A stretch of 64,000 nt of DNA from Isoetes taiwanensis (taxonomy: Eukaryota; Streptophyta; Lycopodiopsida; Isoetales; Isoetaceae): assembly GCA_021234155.1 (NCBI GenBank), contig JAJEKV010000140.1, positions 1,335,407 through 1,399,406 on the forward strand, read 5' to 3'. Every line of letters starts with the position of its first letter. Position 1 is the first letter of the stretch. This document shows positions 32,899 to 45,110 of this stretch, piece after piece. Below the pieces are notes generated by a model that did no database searches, was not told the origin of the DNA, and was given only the letters and a program-made list of their open reading frames with translations. The position numbers and the translations under genes are program-made.

Positions 32899-35294
32899 AT
32901 GGCTGAAAATTCACTGGCAATTCTCAATTCTAATTCCAATCCCAATTTCAGTTCTCCATTGCACCTCCATTTTATGGCCAATTCTGAAAGCCTTGATGAT
33001 CAGAATAGGAGAATTCATCTGGAATTTGAAGCCAACAGGAAAAGAGAATCGAGAAAGAGAATGAAAGAAAGGGAAAAGGAAAACATTCCACCAAACGAGA
33101 GGAAGAGAAAACAATGGCTTCGTGAAAGAAGATTGCAGGAACTCTCAAAAGAGTTAGATGATTCTTTTAATCACATTGTCAGGAACGTTTCTGAGGATTT
33201 GGATAAAGGGAAAGTTCTTCAAAGACTTTTCAAGAGAAACAAACATTTGCCATTGCAAGCAGATGTACCAGATCCCAGGGATATTGCTATAATGAAAACC
33301 ATGATTGTGAATGTTAGAGAGACAATGCAGGCACAAAGCCAAGCTATGTAAGAAAACTTCAAGAAAGGGAGACTTGTTGTTGCCAATATCATTTGCACTT
33401 AGAATTTGCAAGGCAGGCCATCAACAATATGAGGACAGATCCTTATGGTGTTCATAAGGATTGTAAGTGTCAGTGCAAGGTTTGTGGACCAGGTCTAATC
33501 TGCATGGCTAAGGAGAACACCATCAGATCAAGTAGTGATTATTGGAGAATGGTGGTCTGCCAAAAGGATGAGAGTGATGAGTTGCATAAGCATGCGTGTC
33601 TGATGCAGACTTGTACAAAATGTGGTTTAAAGAAGTGAGTACATGGTTTCCTTTGTTTCAAACCTATAATTTTTGCTTTCTATTTACCATGTTTGCTATA
33701 ATGTATTGCAGGCTGCAAACATGTCCTAAGGAGAGGAATAAGAGCAAGACTTACAATGTGAATTGGAAAGTATTTGAGAAGGTAATGACTTTCAAATTAG
33801 ATTGCAAAGTGCATTTAGTGACTTCATTAAATATGATTCAATCATATGACTTCCATATCAGGAGCTGATAAATTGGCCTTAACATGGCAGGTAGAAGTCC
33901 AAAGGAAGAAGACATTGAAGTCATCTAAGAAACCTCCAAAGGTTACAAAATTGGCCTACAAATTGGGTAGTCCTTTTGAATTTAATGAGCATGCAAGAAA
34001 GACTTTGAAATCTTTTCTACCTCATAATTATAGAGCTCATTGGCAAGCCAAGAAATTCAGGAAATGCTTGGCAACACTTCAAGATGATACCATTGTTTCT
34101 GTCATAGATTTTGCTGAAAATTATGGATTTAAGATCCAACAAGAAGCTCAATCCTGTCATTGGCATACTGACCAGGTGTCAATTCTAGTGCATATAACCT
34201 ACAGGAGGATGAAAAAGAAGAAGAAGAAGAAAGAAAAAAGAAAAAAGAAAGAGGAAGAGAACTCATGCAAGAAGAACAAGAACTTGGCCAAAGAGAAAAG
34301 GAAACAAAGTCTCCAAGGTATTGTGAAGGAAACTCATTTCTATATTAGTGATGACAAATCACATGACACAGAATATGTCCAACATTATCTACAAATGCAT
34401 GCTGATTGGTTGCAAAGTATTGGAGTTGAATATAAAAAACATGTGTTTTGGAGTGATGGATGTTCTTCACAATTTAAGTCTTCGAGACCATTTCACTTTC
34501 TTGGTAGATTTTATGGGAGAATGGGCAAGGATCTTCTATGGAATTTTTTTGCTAGCTCACATGGGAAAGGTGAGCATGATGGTGCTGGAGCAGTTATAAA
34601 GAAGATACTAACTCAAGAGCAAACAAAGTATAATGGATGGAAATTACAGTGTGCAAAGGAGGTAGTTGCTTTTCTTAAATGGCACTTTGAAAATCATCCA
34701 TCTGATCATGACATCAAAAGGTATAATTTTGTAGTGTTTTACAATTTTATTGCAGACATTTCAGCACTTCAAGCACTGCCCAGCACTTAAAGCACTTGCT
34801 TTTCATATTGTTACAGGTATTTCTGGAAGGTAGAGTCTTCAAAGATAGATAGATCAGAAAGATTGAAATGCCATACTTTAAAGGGAACTCAATTGCTCCA
34901 CTGCATAAGACCATGTGACAAGGAGAACTCTTTGAAGGTAGCTTACAGACCTTTGTCATGCTTTTGCAACTACTGCATTCAATTTAAGTGGGACAAATGC
35001 ATCAATATGAGTCGAATTGGTATTTGGGCAACCATTGAGTTGAGGTTGAATGATCCTAAGAATACAGGTGATAGTAATGATTTGCAAGAAGATGACGAGT
35101 ATGATGTTGAGGAAGAAGAAGAGGATGAAGATGATGTAATTAGTTCTATGATAGAAGTGGGTGACAATTTTGCTGTAAATGCTGAAGAAGGGAATGAAGA
35201 AGGGGTAGATTTTTATGTACTTAGATGCACTGAAGCAATGAATACTTTGCTAGAAGATTATAAGGATGGATGGGTGTTAGAGCCTGAACTCTAA
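32899..35294 (+). CDS. Putative DDE/RNase H-like transposase-type gene (DFAENY..SDG..SHGKG family)
   Basis: Start ATG 32899. Exons: about 32899-33634, 33712-33781, 33862-34720 and 34817-35294, with GT..AG introns. Order of parts: a basic region (..RKRMKEREKENIPPNERKRK..); a Cys-rich region (CCCQYHLHLEFA.., CKCQCKVCGPGLIC, MQTCTKCG); a core with IDFAENYGFKIQQEAQSCHW, a Lys-rich insert, HVFWSDGCSSQFKSSRPFHF and FFASSHGKGEHDGAG; a second Cys cluster (LSCFCNYCIQFKWDKC); and an acidic tail. I recall the same signature in large uncharacterised families, mostly of animals, and the acidic residues of DFAENY, SDG and HDG could form an RNase H-type site. Two reading-frame breaks (near 33346 and at the 33862 junction) mean it is either a young pseudogene or contains sequence errors. 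No terminal inverted repeats were found. Confidence 0.6.
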
Positions 35295-36331
35295 CCGTGC
35301 AAGAAGGATGAAAAATCCAACAATCCAAGCTCAATCTACCAGATCAAGGCAATGCACAAGACAAGGAATCATCATCTCCATAGCTAGATCAAGCAAAATG
35401 CTCTCTCTCAATACACCGTCTCTCCCTCTGTTCTTTCTCTGTTTGCTCAGATAATCCTCTGATCATAATGGCTCCACAATGCATACGTGCAAATATCCTG
35501 CACGCGTGCATGTGCGTACATTACTCCATATACGGTATACTATCTTCTATACCACCTCAATAGTGGTGAGTGTGGTTAGTGGTGACAAGTGTGGTGATGA
35601 GTGTGGTGGTGAGTGTGGTGGTGACCACCCCAACAGTGGCGACCACAGTGGGAAAATATGCCACTCCGTGGCGGAGAACCCACAACAAAACAAACTAATA
35701 TGGTCCTTGGGACATATCCCCAAATGACCCATTTACACCCTCCTCAAATCCAAATGACTAATACAAACAAGCTGGTCCAAAATGACAGTGACGAAACAGA
35801 GCCTCTGTAACTATGGCAAACTTTGAAAGCTGATATCTTGAGTTCCAGAACTCCGTTTGACCTGCACCATAGCTCGTTGGATTCGTATCCCCGAAACACA
35901 TCTTTTGATGTAGGATAGATTTATGGAACTGTCACCATCTGTTTTTACAGAAAAACGACCTGCTGTAATCCATAAGTTCTCCACAAAGTCTCTGTAATTG
36001 GAGCTATGCCAAATCTGAATCCCTTAGAAAAGCACTTCTCTTTCAAAATAAGGCCTGAGATCTTGTCCATTTCTGGGTTAAGCAACAATTCCCCTTCTGG
36101 ATTCATCAACCAACTCCAACCCTATTAAGTAAGCATCTTCCAAATAGGAGAATGCAGATAACATGTAACAATAACAAAAAGTGTGGCCAAAGAACAAGCC
36201 ACAATCCAATAATCGGCTCAAATATTACTGCAGTAGCATACCAATGTGGCAAATCTGATGTAATGTAATAGAACTTGCTAAAATGACATATTCCAGCTAA
36301 CTTGTTAGTCTCAAATGGTGCAAACAAACCT
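35295..36331. other. Non-coding, with a GT-rich simple repeat
   Basis: A (GTGGTGA)(GT) rich array lies at 35562-35632. The rest resembles plant retroelement non-coding DNA, but no family was recognised. Confidence 0.4.
35562..35632 (+). repeat. GTGGTGAGTGTG minisatellite
   Basis: Imperfect repeats of GTG(G)TGA(G/T)(T)GTG over about 70 bp. Confidence 0.8.
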
Positions 36332-37207
36332 TTAGGAGCATCTTTTGATCAACTTTGCACATTGAGATAAAGTGCTGCTCATGTCCAACTTCCCATCCTT
36401 TATCACATAGTCATGCTCAAATTTACTCATCTCTTCCACACTTCCATGCTCAAACATGAAAGGAACTAATTTTCCTTGATTCTTAGACTTCTTCGGACTG
36501 CTCAAAGCATAAAACATTAGCAATTCTAGCTCACGGTTTAGTGCCAAATCATCAAAGCGAGCAGATTTCTCCATTTGAGGCATGTAAAAGTCTTGTTGAG
36601 CTGGTATACATGTCTCAAATCTGAAAGTCTCATAAAGAGGATTGTTGTCATGACTGTCACTAAATTCAAGAGCCTGTACCATATCTTCAGAGTGCTCAAA
36701 TGCTGAAATATCAATGTTTTCCACTTCTAACTCACATAATAATGGTTCATCATCATCCAATAATGTTTCACATGTATGAAAAGTCTCAAACTCAGGGCTG
36801 CTCAAGCATCTATCACTTTCTTTCTCATGACAATGCTCAAACTTATCATTTTCACATAAAAGAACATGCTCATACTCTTCAACCATGTGAGATGTGATTA
36901 GATTTACCTGATTTCTGTTTTTCCCATCCATGCTTGATTTCAGAGGATGCTCTATATTCACTCCGCTGCCCATATCTATGTTTGCACCTTTGACTAAATA
37001 TCCATTCATATTCACATCGCAAAGAAATGACCTAGGATCCTTGGATTGCTGGGCTGATGGCTCCATTCTACTCTTATTGGTATCATTTGAGATGATTTGT
37101 TGGACTGAAATTTCTGATTTTGTTCTTCCTCCTAACTCTTGCAACAAATTTGGAGAATAATGCATTAATTGCTCAAGAGTAAGTGTAACTTTAGTGGCCA
37201 AAACTTG
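36332..37207 (-). pseudogene. Layer 1: Ty3/gypsy gag-pro-like frame, downstream part
   Basis: A minus-strand frame from 37207 begins VLATKVTLTLEQLMHYSPNL and ends at 36332. It joins in frame to 61477-62099 once layer 2 and one ACTTG copy are removed (..EDDVISQ + VLATK..). The part here is acidic (repeated FEH, ETF, CE motifs) without a recognisable catalytic domain. Together the pieces look like the gag/linker region of an old gypsy-type element on the minus strand. No RT was found next to it, so this is a fragment or a captured host-like gene. Confidence 0.6.
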
Positions 37208-37791
37208 TGTTAGTCCTGTGCCTCCTGGTACAGGACTATTCATGCATACGACGGACCAAGTCAAGTCCAAAAGTCCACAACAGGGTGCGGGTCCGTCAAA
37301 GGCTCCACAGAAGACCAAGCAGCAGACCACGCAGTCAAAGACCACGCCTGGCGTCAACAAGAGGCGGCGCTCTGACAAGTGACGGCCTGTCACCGCCTGC
37401 GTCAGCGTCAGCGTGATTATAGGCTTTTCAAGAGGCACCGCCAGTATTCCTGCAAATCAGGCTTTCTTCCAGGAGTCGGCACCGAGAATAGTCAGAGAGT
37501 CTATTTTGGGCCAAAGGCCGTTGTACTATATATATGAGCAGAGCTAGTACATGATTTTTAGATGAGTTTTTGAGTCTTGTCTCCATAGTCTTCTCTCGAT
37601 TGCGAGAGCTCATGTATGATCATCTTTGATATCAAGGAAGCTGTTATTTTCCTCATATTTTTGTTCTGTTTCTTCTTGTTGTTTCTTTCTTGCAAATCCC
37701 GCGTGACATAGTCCCCCGGATTCTCCTGTTAGATCCAAAGGTCCTCACAGAGGGCTGTCTTGCAGGAGTTCCCGAACCCAGACCCCAAACA
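37208..37791 (+). repeat. Layer 2 5' LTR (584 bp)
   Basis: TGTTAGTCCTG..CCCCAAACA. TATA-like TACTATATATATGAGC lies at 37523-37538, a plausible U3 promoter. U3 also carries the codons for the last ~58 residues of the third ORF (see 57880-61068). Confidence 0.97.
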
Positions 37792-37792
37792 C

Positions 37793-37810
37793 TGTCGCCG
37801 CTGCCGGGTC
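37793..37810 (+). promoter_or_regulatory. Layer 2 primer-binding site (tRNA-Asp-like)
   Basis: TGTCGCCGCTGCCGGGTC, one base after the LTR, resembles the complement of plant tRNA-Asp 3' ends (TGGCGCCGTTGCCGGGG, from memory) with a few mismatches. This choice of primer is typical of Tat/Athila-type elements. Confidence 0.7.
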
Positions 37811-37826
37811 TGATTTCTTCCTCATC

Positions 37827-39277
37827 ATGTCGACTCGAGGATTCACTCCTGAGGAACTTCTTTGCCAAACGGCGGCTCGTCTGGAGCGCCATCAAAGACG
37901 CGAGGCTGTCCGGGACATGTATGACTCTGCCTATGACATTGAGGGTGGTCGCATCCGCTCCCGTGCTCAATCTGCCCCTCCGACCCCTCGGGTTCATTCT
38001 CGCCCAGGGTCTCCCCCGCTGTGTAGGCATTGCTCTCAACCCCAATCTCCGCAGCATACCCCTGTTCAGCCCACGCCTCATTATTTTCAGACTCCAGACA
38101 ACACCTATATCAACATTCCTTCAGGTCACACCCCTCTTCCGTCACAACCTTCTTCACCTCCGGGTGGCATGGGCTACCCTCACGTCTCTTTTGGCCCTAC
38201 TCATGTCCATGACTTCCAGTCTTCCCCATCTTTTCAGCATGCTCTGCCCGTCTATCAAACTACTGATCTTAAGCCTCCAGAGACAAGCTCTCAAGGACCT
38301 TCTCCACCTGATGTTGCTTTTGCTGGCCCACATGTTTTTTCGGTTCTGCCTCCTAGTTCTCAGCCTCAGACAGTTCATCCTCTTTATGCTTCCTCTCATC
38401 CTCCACCCAATCCGCCTATCTATGCGACCGTTCCATCTTCTCCCACAACTCCATCCTTGAAGTTGGCTTATCCCACCTTCGGCAACACTAAGGGTAAACC
38501 TCTGGATCAAAGTGCTCAAGCTCACATGGAGGAATTCGAAGCCTTGGCCGTTCTCAATGGTCATGCGCAGCCCCAACTTAAATTCCATATTTTTTCGACC
38601 ACGCTACGCGGAGCCCCTCATCAGTGGTTGATGGCTAATAAAAGCCATTGGAAACAAAGTTGGCCAGACATGAAAACTGCCTTTCTGTCTCATTATGGCA
38701 CCACGGATGATGATCAGTTACTCCTAAAGCAACTCAATGATCTTCAACAAGAGCCCACGGAGTCTGCCATGGATTTTGCGGACCGTCTCCATATTCTTGT
38801 TAGCAAACTTCAGGAGTACCCGACGCAGAGCCAGATCCTCGTCTGGTTTCTTCAGGGCCTTCCTCCTGCCATTCGACTCATGACTGAATATTTGCGTCCC
38901 AAGTCTCTGGAACAAGCCATCGAATTGGTCAATCACTCTGTCAATGTCTCTTCCCGAGGCGTTGCTCTCACGGAACTTCCCTTTATGCCACCTGTCATGG
39001 TCCCTCAGAACTCTGTTCAACCTCAACAAGCCAATCCACAACGCGCTCACATCTGGTGTACCATCTGTAAATATCAAGGTCATTTGGCAAATGAATGCAA
39101 TTCCTCGAATGGCCCTCCTCATTGTAAACGCTGCAATATGTGCAATCATGCCACGGAAGAATGCACGCGATCTCATCCGACACCTTTTCGCAACAAAATG
39201 GTCTTTCAAGTTCAGACCACCCCTCAGCAACAGCAGTCGTATCAGCAATATCCCATTCAACAACAGCAGCAGTATCC
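37827..39277 (+). CDS. Layer 2 gag-pro, part 1 (Gag)
   Basis: It starts at ATG 37827. Residues about 40-220 are Pro/Ser/His-rich. Residues about 240-400 are the capsid-type Retrotrans_gag fold (..FSTTLRGAPHQWLMANKSHW.., FLSHYGTTDDDQLLLKQLND.., ILVWFLQGLPPAIRLM). Two CX2CX4HX4C zinc knuckles follow at residues about 411 (CTICKYQGHLANEC) and 433 (CKRCNMCNHATEEC). At 39277 the codons for QQQQQYP are cut by the layer 3 insertion and resume without loss at 52419. Gag packages element RNA in virus-like particles. The frame is intact apart from the insertion. Confidence 0.95.
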
Positions 39278-40833
39278 TGTGACGTCCCCTACTCGTATAC
39301 GGTGCCCTCACCGTATACAAACAGGAGTTCTTCCCCCACACCAGCTCCATGCTGATACAGGGCCCTCCACGTATCACTGCACCCGTAACGAGTCCCAGTG
39401 GGAAGAGTGAAGGTGTTATTCTACCCTGTCTCCCTCAGGGCCTACCTAGCTGCGGAAGCGTAAACATACATGTCAGTACTCAACATAATCCTCCATCCAC
39501 CCAGAAGGGTGGAATATCAACATCTGCATAGACAATGGTCAGCACATCACATAGGGAATCCTACCCAAGGCTCAGACTCAAGGGGGTGACTGACGGCTTG
39601 GGTCTCCAGAGTTCATTGCAGACAGAATTCATGGCAATGGATTTGGCTGGCATAAGAACATGGCATAGGGTTGTCCACTCCATCCGCCCCTCCTGTGCAC
39701 ACTTTGCAGAGTAGGTTGAAAAGTGTCGGGACCTGACTGTAGCCCGCCGGATGCATAGCCAGAGGGGCTATTCCTGGGGTCATCATCCCAGTTCCGATAG
39801 GGCAGGTAGGGATCACTCCCTCCAGAGATCTACATGCTGACTCAAGGTGACTAGAGGGCCACTGCCCGTATTCGACTGATCCCACTGGAAAGTGTACACC
39901 ACTTCACGGGTGTCGAGCCCATGCCTTACCCGCACTCAGTGGTAAGCCATTAGGCCTAGTCACAATGATCCCTGGTAGGCTTTACACACCAGAGGGATCG
40001 CTCAAGAGTCAGAACATGAACCTCCTTCTCAGCCAGTCTGGCCCCTTCACCCACAACCCGGTGTGGCTCTTGTACACAGGCCGAATCTACAGTGTGCTAG
40101 AGAGGCTACTCTAGGAGCATCAACTACAAGCCTTAGGGCCTCTACCCCCCTTCCCAATACAAGGAGTTCACAAAGATACATCATCCATATACATCACAGA
40201 AGAACTAAAGAACTAGATCTAATCATAGAGTTAGGTTCTTTAGTTAGTGTCCGAGATCTAAGATCTAGATAGCTACTATGGGCAATTTAATAGTCTAAAC
40301 TTACTGGTTCTATGACTAGAAGACGCCTTAAGCTATTAAATTGACCAAATACCTGATCCTTGAGCGGCTCCTCCTGACCTGAGTTCAACCATCCTGCTGA
40401 GCTGATCGAATTCAGGGAAACTGATGGCGCAATTCGCTTGGGCAGCGTCTGGGAGGCGGTTTTGGCTCCTGGGGCAGCCAAAACTGAGCTCTAAAACCCT
40501 AAGGACGAAAACTAGCAAGCTAGGGTTTTCCTACCCTAAATAGACATGGGTTTAGGGCTAGGGTTTCCAATTACCCATTTTGGCATGTGGGATAATTGGA
40601 AAGGGCCCACTTGCCATTAATGGCTAGGTGGCAAAATGTGCCTACATGGAAAAGTGTGCCCACATTAATGTGCACATGTGCACATTAATAATATATGAAC
40701 ACTCCTAGTAAGTTGCCCCTAGGGCTACTTACCTGGCTATCCGTTGGCGTATACGTCGGTCGGAGTGGCGTGTACGCGTGACGGGGCAGTACAGTATACG
40801 TCCTGGGACCGTATACTGTGCTGGAACGTCACA
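39278..40833 (-). repeat. Layer 3 3' LTR (1556 bp)
   Basis: It pairs with 50861-52413. The stretch nearest the plus-strand left end (39278 to about 40100) differs from its partner at more than twenty small indels and substitutions by eye, while the last ~740 bp differ at about two bases. Palindromes based on GTATAC lie near both ends. Confidence 0.95.
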
Positions 40834-40844
40834 TTCTCCCCACC
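40834..40844 (-). promoter_or_regulatory. Layer 3 polypurine tract
   Basis: On the minus strand GGTGGGGAGAA directly precedes the 3' LTR, as expected for the plus-strand primer. A second GGTGGGGAGACCC copy lies about 30 bp upstream. Confidence 0.8.
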
Positions 40845-41693
40845 TTGAAATGATGCTGTCCGCAGCATCGTGGGTCTCCCCACCTTGGGATCTTCCTAAC
40901 TGCAACCTGCAATCAACGTGATGCCTACAATATAATATTTATACATTTATCAAGATTACCTTAAGGTAATATTTTTAGAACATTATTACGTCATTATACT
41001 ATGGAATACTTATCAATTCATAGCACCATTAACAAGTTATTCAGTATCTTAAGTTAGACAAAATTCCGACATTTCATATCTATAATTATTGTCTGAGGTA
41101 CTCTTCATTCCTTGCAACACATTCCAACAAAACTTGTGTTGCAAGTCTTCGTAGCTCGACCTCCTTGCCCTCCGGAGCGCTCTACTGGCCTGCAGGTCGA
41201 CACTACGTTAGTACCGTTTTAATTATTTAATAAATTTTGGTTATATGGTGACCACCCCACCTATCTACATGAATGCATGGCTAATCTCCCGGCGTAGGAA
41301 GAGGATGAATCTTCCATAATGGCCGTGGAGACAGCGCCTATATGCCTATATGCCGCTCATGCCTACACCTCTAGTTGCCCAGCGTGGAGGATATCCTTCT
41401 CGCGTGGGAGGCGTGAAGGATGGATTCCTCCTATCAAAGCATATATGGGGCTAAAGGTGCTTTCCCTATCAATGCATTCCTTAATGACCTCTTTTCTCTC
41501 GAGGTCGTCTACTTCCGTGGGACAGAAGTAGACTTTCTAATCTACCTTCCACTCGCCCAAGCGGAAACGCGGTCATGCCTACATTGGCATTACACCACGC
41601 CCTAGAGATCACCGTAGTGGTCTCATCATCGGTAACAACGCATGCGACCCATACCAAGCGTAGGTTGCATGCGTAGATTAATCTATACAAGGA
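40845..41693 (-). other. Layer 3 spacer between pol and the polypurine tract
   Basis: About 850 bp without a recognised gene. It contains the palindrome-like GGTCGACCTCC..GCAGGTCGAC near 41155-41203. Confidence 0.5.
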
Positions 41694-44450
41694 TTAACCT
41701 ACACAAATCGACATGCCTGAGCCGATTTCTTCGGAGATGACCTTGCCGTCCCATTGCTCCATAAACTGTGGGTACTGCTTTACTAAATCTTTCTTAAGTA
41801 CCCATGTCGCGTCTTCCACTGGCAAGTGCTTCCACTTGACCAGATATTGGAGGAACTCTGACCTCCTTGTCTTCTTGAAAGCTTTATCAAGAATCAATTC
41901 TGGAACTATTTCCAGCTGCTCCTCCGTCATTTCCAACAACGTCGGAGTGTCCAAGACTTCGTCTGGATTTGGAGTATGCTTCTTCAGCAAGCTTACGTGG
42001 AAGACCTTATGAATCTTTAGGTGTGCTGGCAATTCCAACTTGTAGGATTGATTACCTACTCTCTTGATTATTCTGAAAGGTCCAGCCCACCTTGGAGCAA
42101 GCTTCTTGCAATTGCCGATCCTGAGCTTTGCCTGCTTCACCTTGATCTTGAGCCATACATCATCTCCAACTTTGAACTCTCTGACTGTTCGATGCTTGTC
42201 GGCGATGCTCTTTTGACGACTTCTTGCTGCTAGCAGATACCCTCGAACCTCTTCCACGAGCTGCTGCATATCGGCCAACATCTGCTGCGAAACTTCCACT
42301 TTGGACACGGGATTGTGCCAAGTGTCTGGAGTTAGGCACTGATAGCCATAATTGATCATAAATGGCGACATTTGGGATGATTCCTGCTTGGTGCTATTGT
42401 ATGCAAACTCTACCAAGTGAATAAATTCTTCCCACATACTTTGCTTATTCCAGACATAGTTTCGTAGCATGTCTTCTAAGATCCTGTTGGTCCGCTCCGT
42501 CTGGCCATCCGTCTGAGGATGATACGCCGTGCTCATGGATAGCTTGGTCTGAATCGTCGCAAAGAGGTCTTGCCAAAATGCACTCATGAACTTCGGGTCC
42601 CTGTCGGAGATAATCTCCCTTGGCATGCCATGAAGCCTGAAGATCTCTTTGGTGAAGAGCTTTGCTGTATCCATAGCTGTATCTGTGGTCCTGCAAGGCA
42701 CAAAATGTGCCATCTTCGACAACTTGTCGACCACTACCATCAAGGCATCCTTGCCTCTTGCTATTCTTGGGAGTCCTGTGATGAAATCCATGCTGATTAC
42801 CTCCCACTTAGCGTTTGGCACCGCTAATGGCTCTAGTGCCCCTGGAATTCGGAGTTGCTCCGCCTTCGTCTGCTGGCATAGCTGACATTCCTTGATGTAG
42901 CGAGCTACGTGCTTCTTCATTCCTGGCCAATAATAGCTGCTGCGTACTTTGAAATATGTTTTCATGAATCCCGCATGGCCAGCTATTGGGCTGTTGTGCG
43001 TGTCGTGGAGGATCAATTTCCTTACCCCTGATGACTCTGGTACGCACAATTTGTCCTTATGATATAATAGGTTGCCCTCCTTCTTAAAATGCTTGAAGGC
43101 TTCCCGCTCTTTATCTGTTCTAGCCTCCCTAGAGAGGCTTGCCCATACTTCTCCGAAGTCTACATCCATTGGCAAGGACTCTTCAATCTTCTTACCAAAG
43201 TCGCTGGAGAGCGTTGAAATTGCGTTGCAATGCACTCTGGTTGTCAGGGGATGCCTTGAAAGCGCATCTGCTACCACATTGAGCTTCCCCGGTTTGTAGA
43301 CTATATCAAAGTCATATTCTTCGAGGAACTCCATCCATCTCCGCTGCCTCAGATTAAGGTGTGGTTGCGTGAATACATACTGGAGGCTCTGATGGTCAGT
43401 ATCCAATTGGAACTTCCTTCCCAAGAGGTAGTGCCTCCATATTCTTAATGCCCTGACAACTGCAAGCAATTCCTGATCGTGCGTTGGGTAGCGCGTCTCG
43501 GCGTCGTTCATCTTCCTGGAATCATACGCTACCACACGCTCTTCTTGCATAAGCACTGCACCTGTAGCTATCTTACTCGCATCTGTTGCTACAAGCTTAT
43601 CTTTCTCCGGGTCCGGCAGGGTCAAGACAGGGGCTGTCGTCAAAGCTTCTTTCAACAATTCAAACCCCTTTTGGGCTTTCTTGTGCCAATGCTCTGCCCA
43701 ATCTTTCACCTTCTCCGCCCTCGTCAGGTCTGTTAACGGGGCTGCTATCTTAGCAAAGTTCTTCACGAACTTCCTGTAGTACCCTGCTAGACCGAGAAAA
43801 CTTCTGACCTCGTGCACATTCTTCGGCGCCGGCCACTGAATCACTGCTTCAATCTTGGCGGGGTCCGTCGAGATGCCCTCTGCTGAGATCGCATGACCAA
43901 GGTATTCCACCTTCTCAGTTGCGAAGTGGCACTTCGACAACTTGGCATACAGCTGGTGCCTCTTCAACTTCTCTAGCACCCTTCTCAAGTGCTGCACGTG
44001 CTCTTCAAGGGATCTGCTATACACCAAAATGTCATCAAAGAAAACAATCACAAAGGTGTCCAGGAACTCCCTGAAGATATCGTTCATGAGCCTCATGAAC
44101 GTTGCGGGGGCATTTGATAAGCCGAAAGGCATTACCGTGAACTCATAATGCCCATACCGCGTTCTGAAGGCGGTCTTGTGGATATCTTCTTCCTTTATCC
44201 GGATCTGATGATAACCTGACCTTAAGTCGATTTTGGAGAAGATCTTTGCTCCTTGAAGCTGATCCATCAAGTCGTCTGATCTTGGAAGCGCATACTTGTT
44301 CTTAATGGTGTGCTTATTCAACTGCCTATAGTCTATGCACATCCTCAAGGATCCATCCTTCTTCTTGACAAAAAGAATGGGCGCTCCAAACGGCGAGACG
44401 CTAGGCCTAATGAATCCTAGGTCGAGCAGCTCACGAACCGCTTCTTCGAC
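41694..44450 (-). CDS. Layer 3 Pol: reverse transcriptase, RNase H, integrase, chromodomain
   Basis: Open from just after a TGA at 44451-44453. Numbering from the [11 protein letters not shown] methionine (44348): RT with [22 protein letters not shown] and catalytic FFDD (103-106); RNase H with D256 ([13 protein letters not shown]), E293 and D318 (TDHQSL); integrase zinc finger H451, H458, C488, C491; catalytic D521, D582, E618 with the canonical 35-residue D..E gap; and a C-terminal chromodomain at about 815-866 ([20 protein letters not shown]). The protein copies element RNA and inserts the cDNA. In chromoviruses the chromodomain reads histone marks and steers insertion. All catalytic residues are present, so pol looks potentially functional, while the gag/protease upstream is broken. 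Confidence 0.95.
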   Translation of the reverse strand, partial: VEEAVRELLDLGFIRPSVSPFGAPILFVKKKDGSLRMCIDYRQLNKHTIKNKYALPRSDDLMDQLQGAKIFSKIDLRSGYHQIRIKEEDIHKTAFRTRYGHYEFTVMPFGLSNAPATFMRLMNDIFREFLDTFVIVFFDDILVYSRSLEEHVQHLRRVLEKLKRHQLYAKLSKCHFATEKVEYLGHAISAEGISTDPAKIEAVIQWPAPKNVHEVRSFLGLAGYYRKFVKNFAKIAAPLTDLTRAEKVKDWAEHWHKKAQKGFELLKEALTTAPVLTLPDPEKDKLVATDASKIATGAVLMQEERVVAYDSRKMNDAETRYPTHDQELLAVVRALRIWRHYLLGRKFQLDTDHQSLQYVFTQPHLNLRQRRWMEFLEEYDFDIVYKPGKLNVVADALSRHPLTTRVHCNAISTLSSDFGKKIEESLPMDVDFGEVWASLSREARTDKEREAFKHFKKEGNLLYHKDKLCVPESSGVRKLILHDTHNSPIAGHAGFMKTYFKVRSSYYWPGMKKHVARYIKECQLCQQTKAEQLRIPGALEPLAVPNAKWEVISMDFITGLPRIARGKDALMVVVDKLSKMAHFVPCRTTDTAMDTAKLFTKEIFRLHGMPREIISDRDPKFMSAFWQDLFATIQTKLSMSTAYHPQTDGQTERTNRILEDMLRNYVWNKQSMWEEFIHLVEFAYNSTKQESSQMSPFMINYGYQCLTPDTWHNPVSKVEVSQQMLADMQQLVEEVRGYLLAARSRQKSIADKHRTVREFKVGDDVWLKIKVKQAKLRIGNCKKLAPRWAGPFRIIKRVGNQSYKLELPAHLKIHKVFHVSLLKKHTPNPDEVLDTPTLLEMTEEQLEIVPELILDKAFKKTRRSEFLQYLVKWKHLPVEDATWVLKKDLVKQYPQFMEQWDGKVISEEIGSGMSICVG

Positions 44451-44453
44451 TCA

Positions 44454-45110
44454 GGCAACTCTGGCGTCGTCATTACGTATGGAGCCTTGCTTGTCGGCTT
44501 TGTTCGGGCTCGAAAGTGCTATCTCGCTTTTCGACTCCCCTATAAGGAGGGAGTCGCTTGATCTCATCCGGAAAGAGATCGCGTGGAACTCGCGGATCAA
44601 CTTAGCTATTTGCTTCGCAACTTGTCGAGCATCTTGTCTTCTTTGCTTCCTTCCAATTCCGGCTCACTAATCTCAAGCTTGAAGATGTATGCCACTTGCT
44701 CGCTCTTGATGCACTTGAGCAATTTGTTTAGAAGACATACACGCGCATGACGGGGAACGACTTCTTTACCTGTTATCTCAATGATCTTGCCGTCGGGTGT
44801 TGGGAAGGTCACCTTCCGCTTTCCACAATCAATAATGGCCCCTGCTGGTCCAAGGTACTCCATACCTATTATCAAGTCGTATTTGCCGATGCCCATTACT
44901 TACGCCCCTATCCGGATTTTAATCCACGGCAAGTCGATGTCAAAGTTGATTCTTTTACTCGCCGCCAGTGCGCCTTCGCGCTCCACTTGCTAAGGCAACG
45001 GGCCTTGGCTTTGACTTTAATGGTTTCAACTTCAACATTTGAACCATTCTGGGGGATGCAAAGTTATGGCTACTTCCCGAATCTATCAGGACTATAAATG
45101 ACTTGGCCTT
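44454..45110 (-). pseudogene. Layer 3 protease region, frameshifted
   Basis: The retropepsin active site IDSGSSHNF is readable on the minus strand (DSGS codons at 45072-45083). After a frame change, GIGKYDLIIGMEYLGPAGAI and DCGKRKVTF (44896 downward) form the protease C-terminal half. At least two frame changes separate these from each other and from pol, so the polyprotein cannot be translated as written. The indel style resembles that in part of the LTR pair, so sequence error is an alternative to true decay. Confidence 0.8.

Noticed and set aside
37690-38460. 256-codon plus-strand ORF overlapping gag, and similar long shadows at 38154-38588, 38724-39377 and 59714-60538
   Set aside because: They lie in other frames or on the opposite strand of the gag or third ORF and show no domain; they result from the coding composition.
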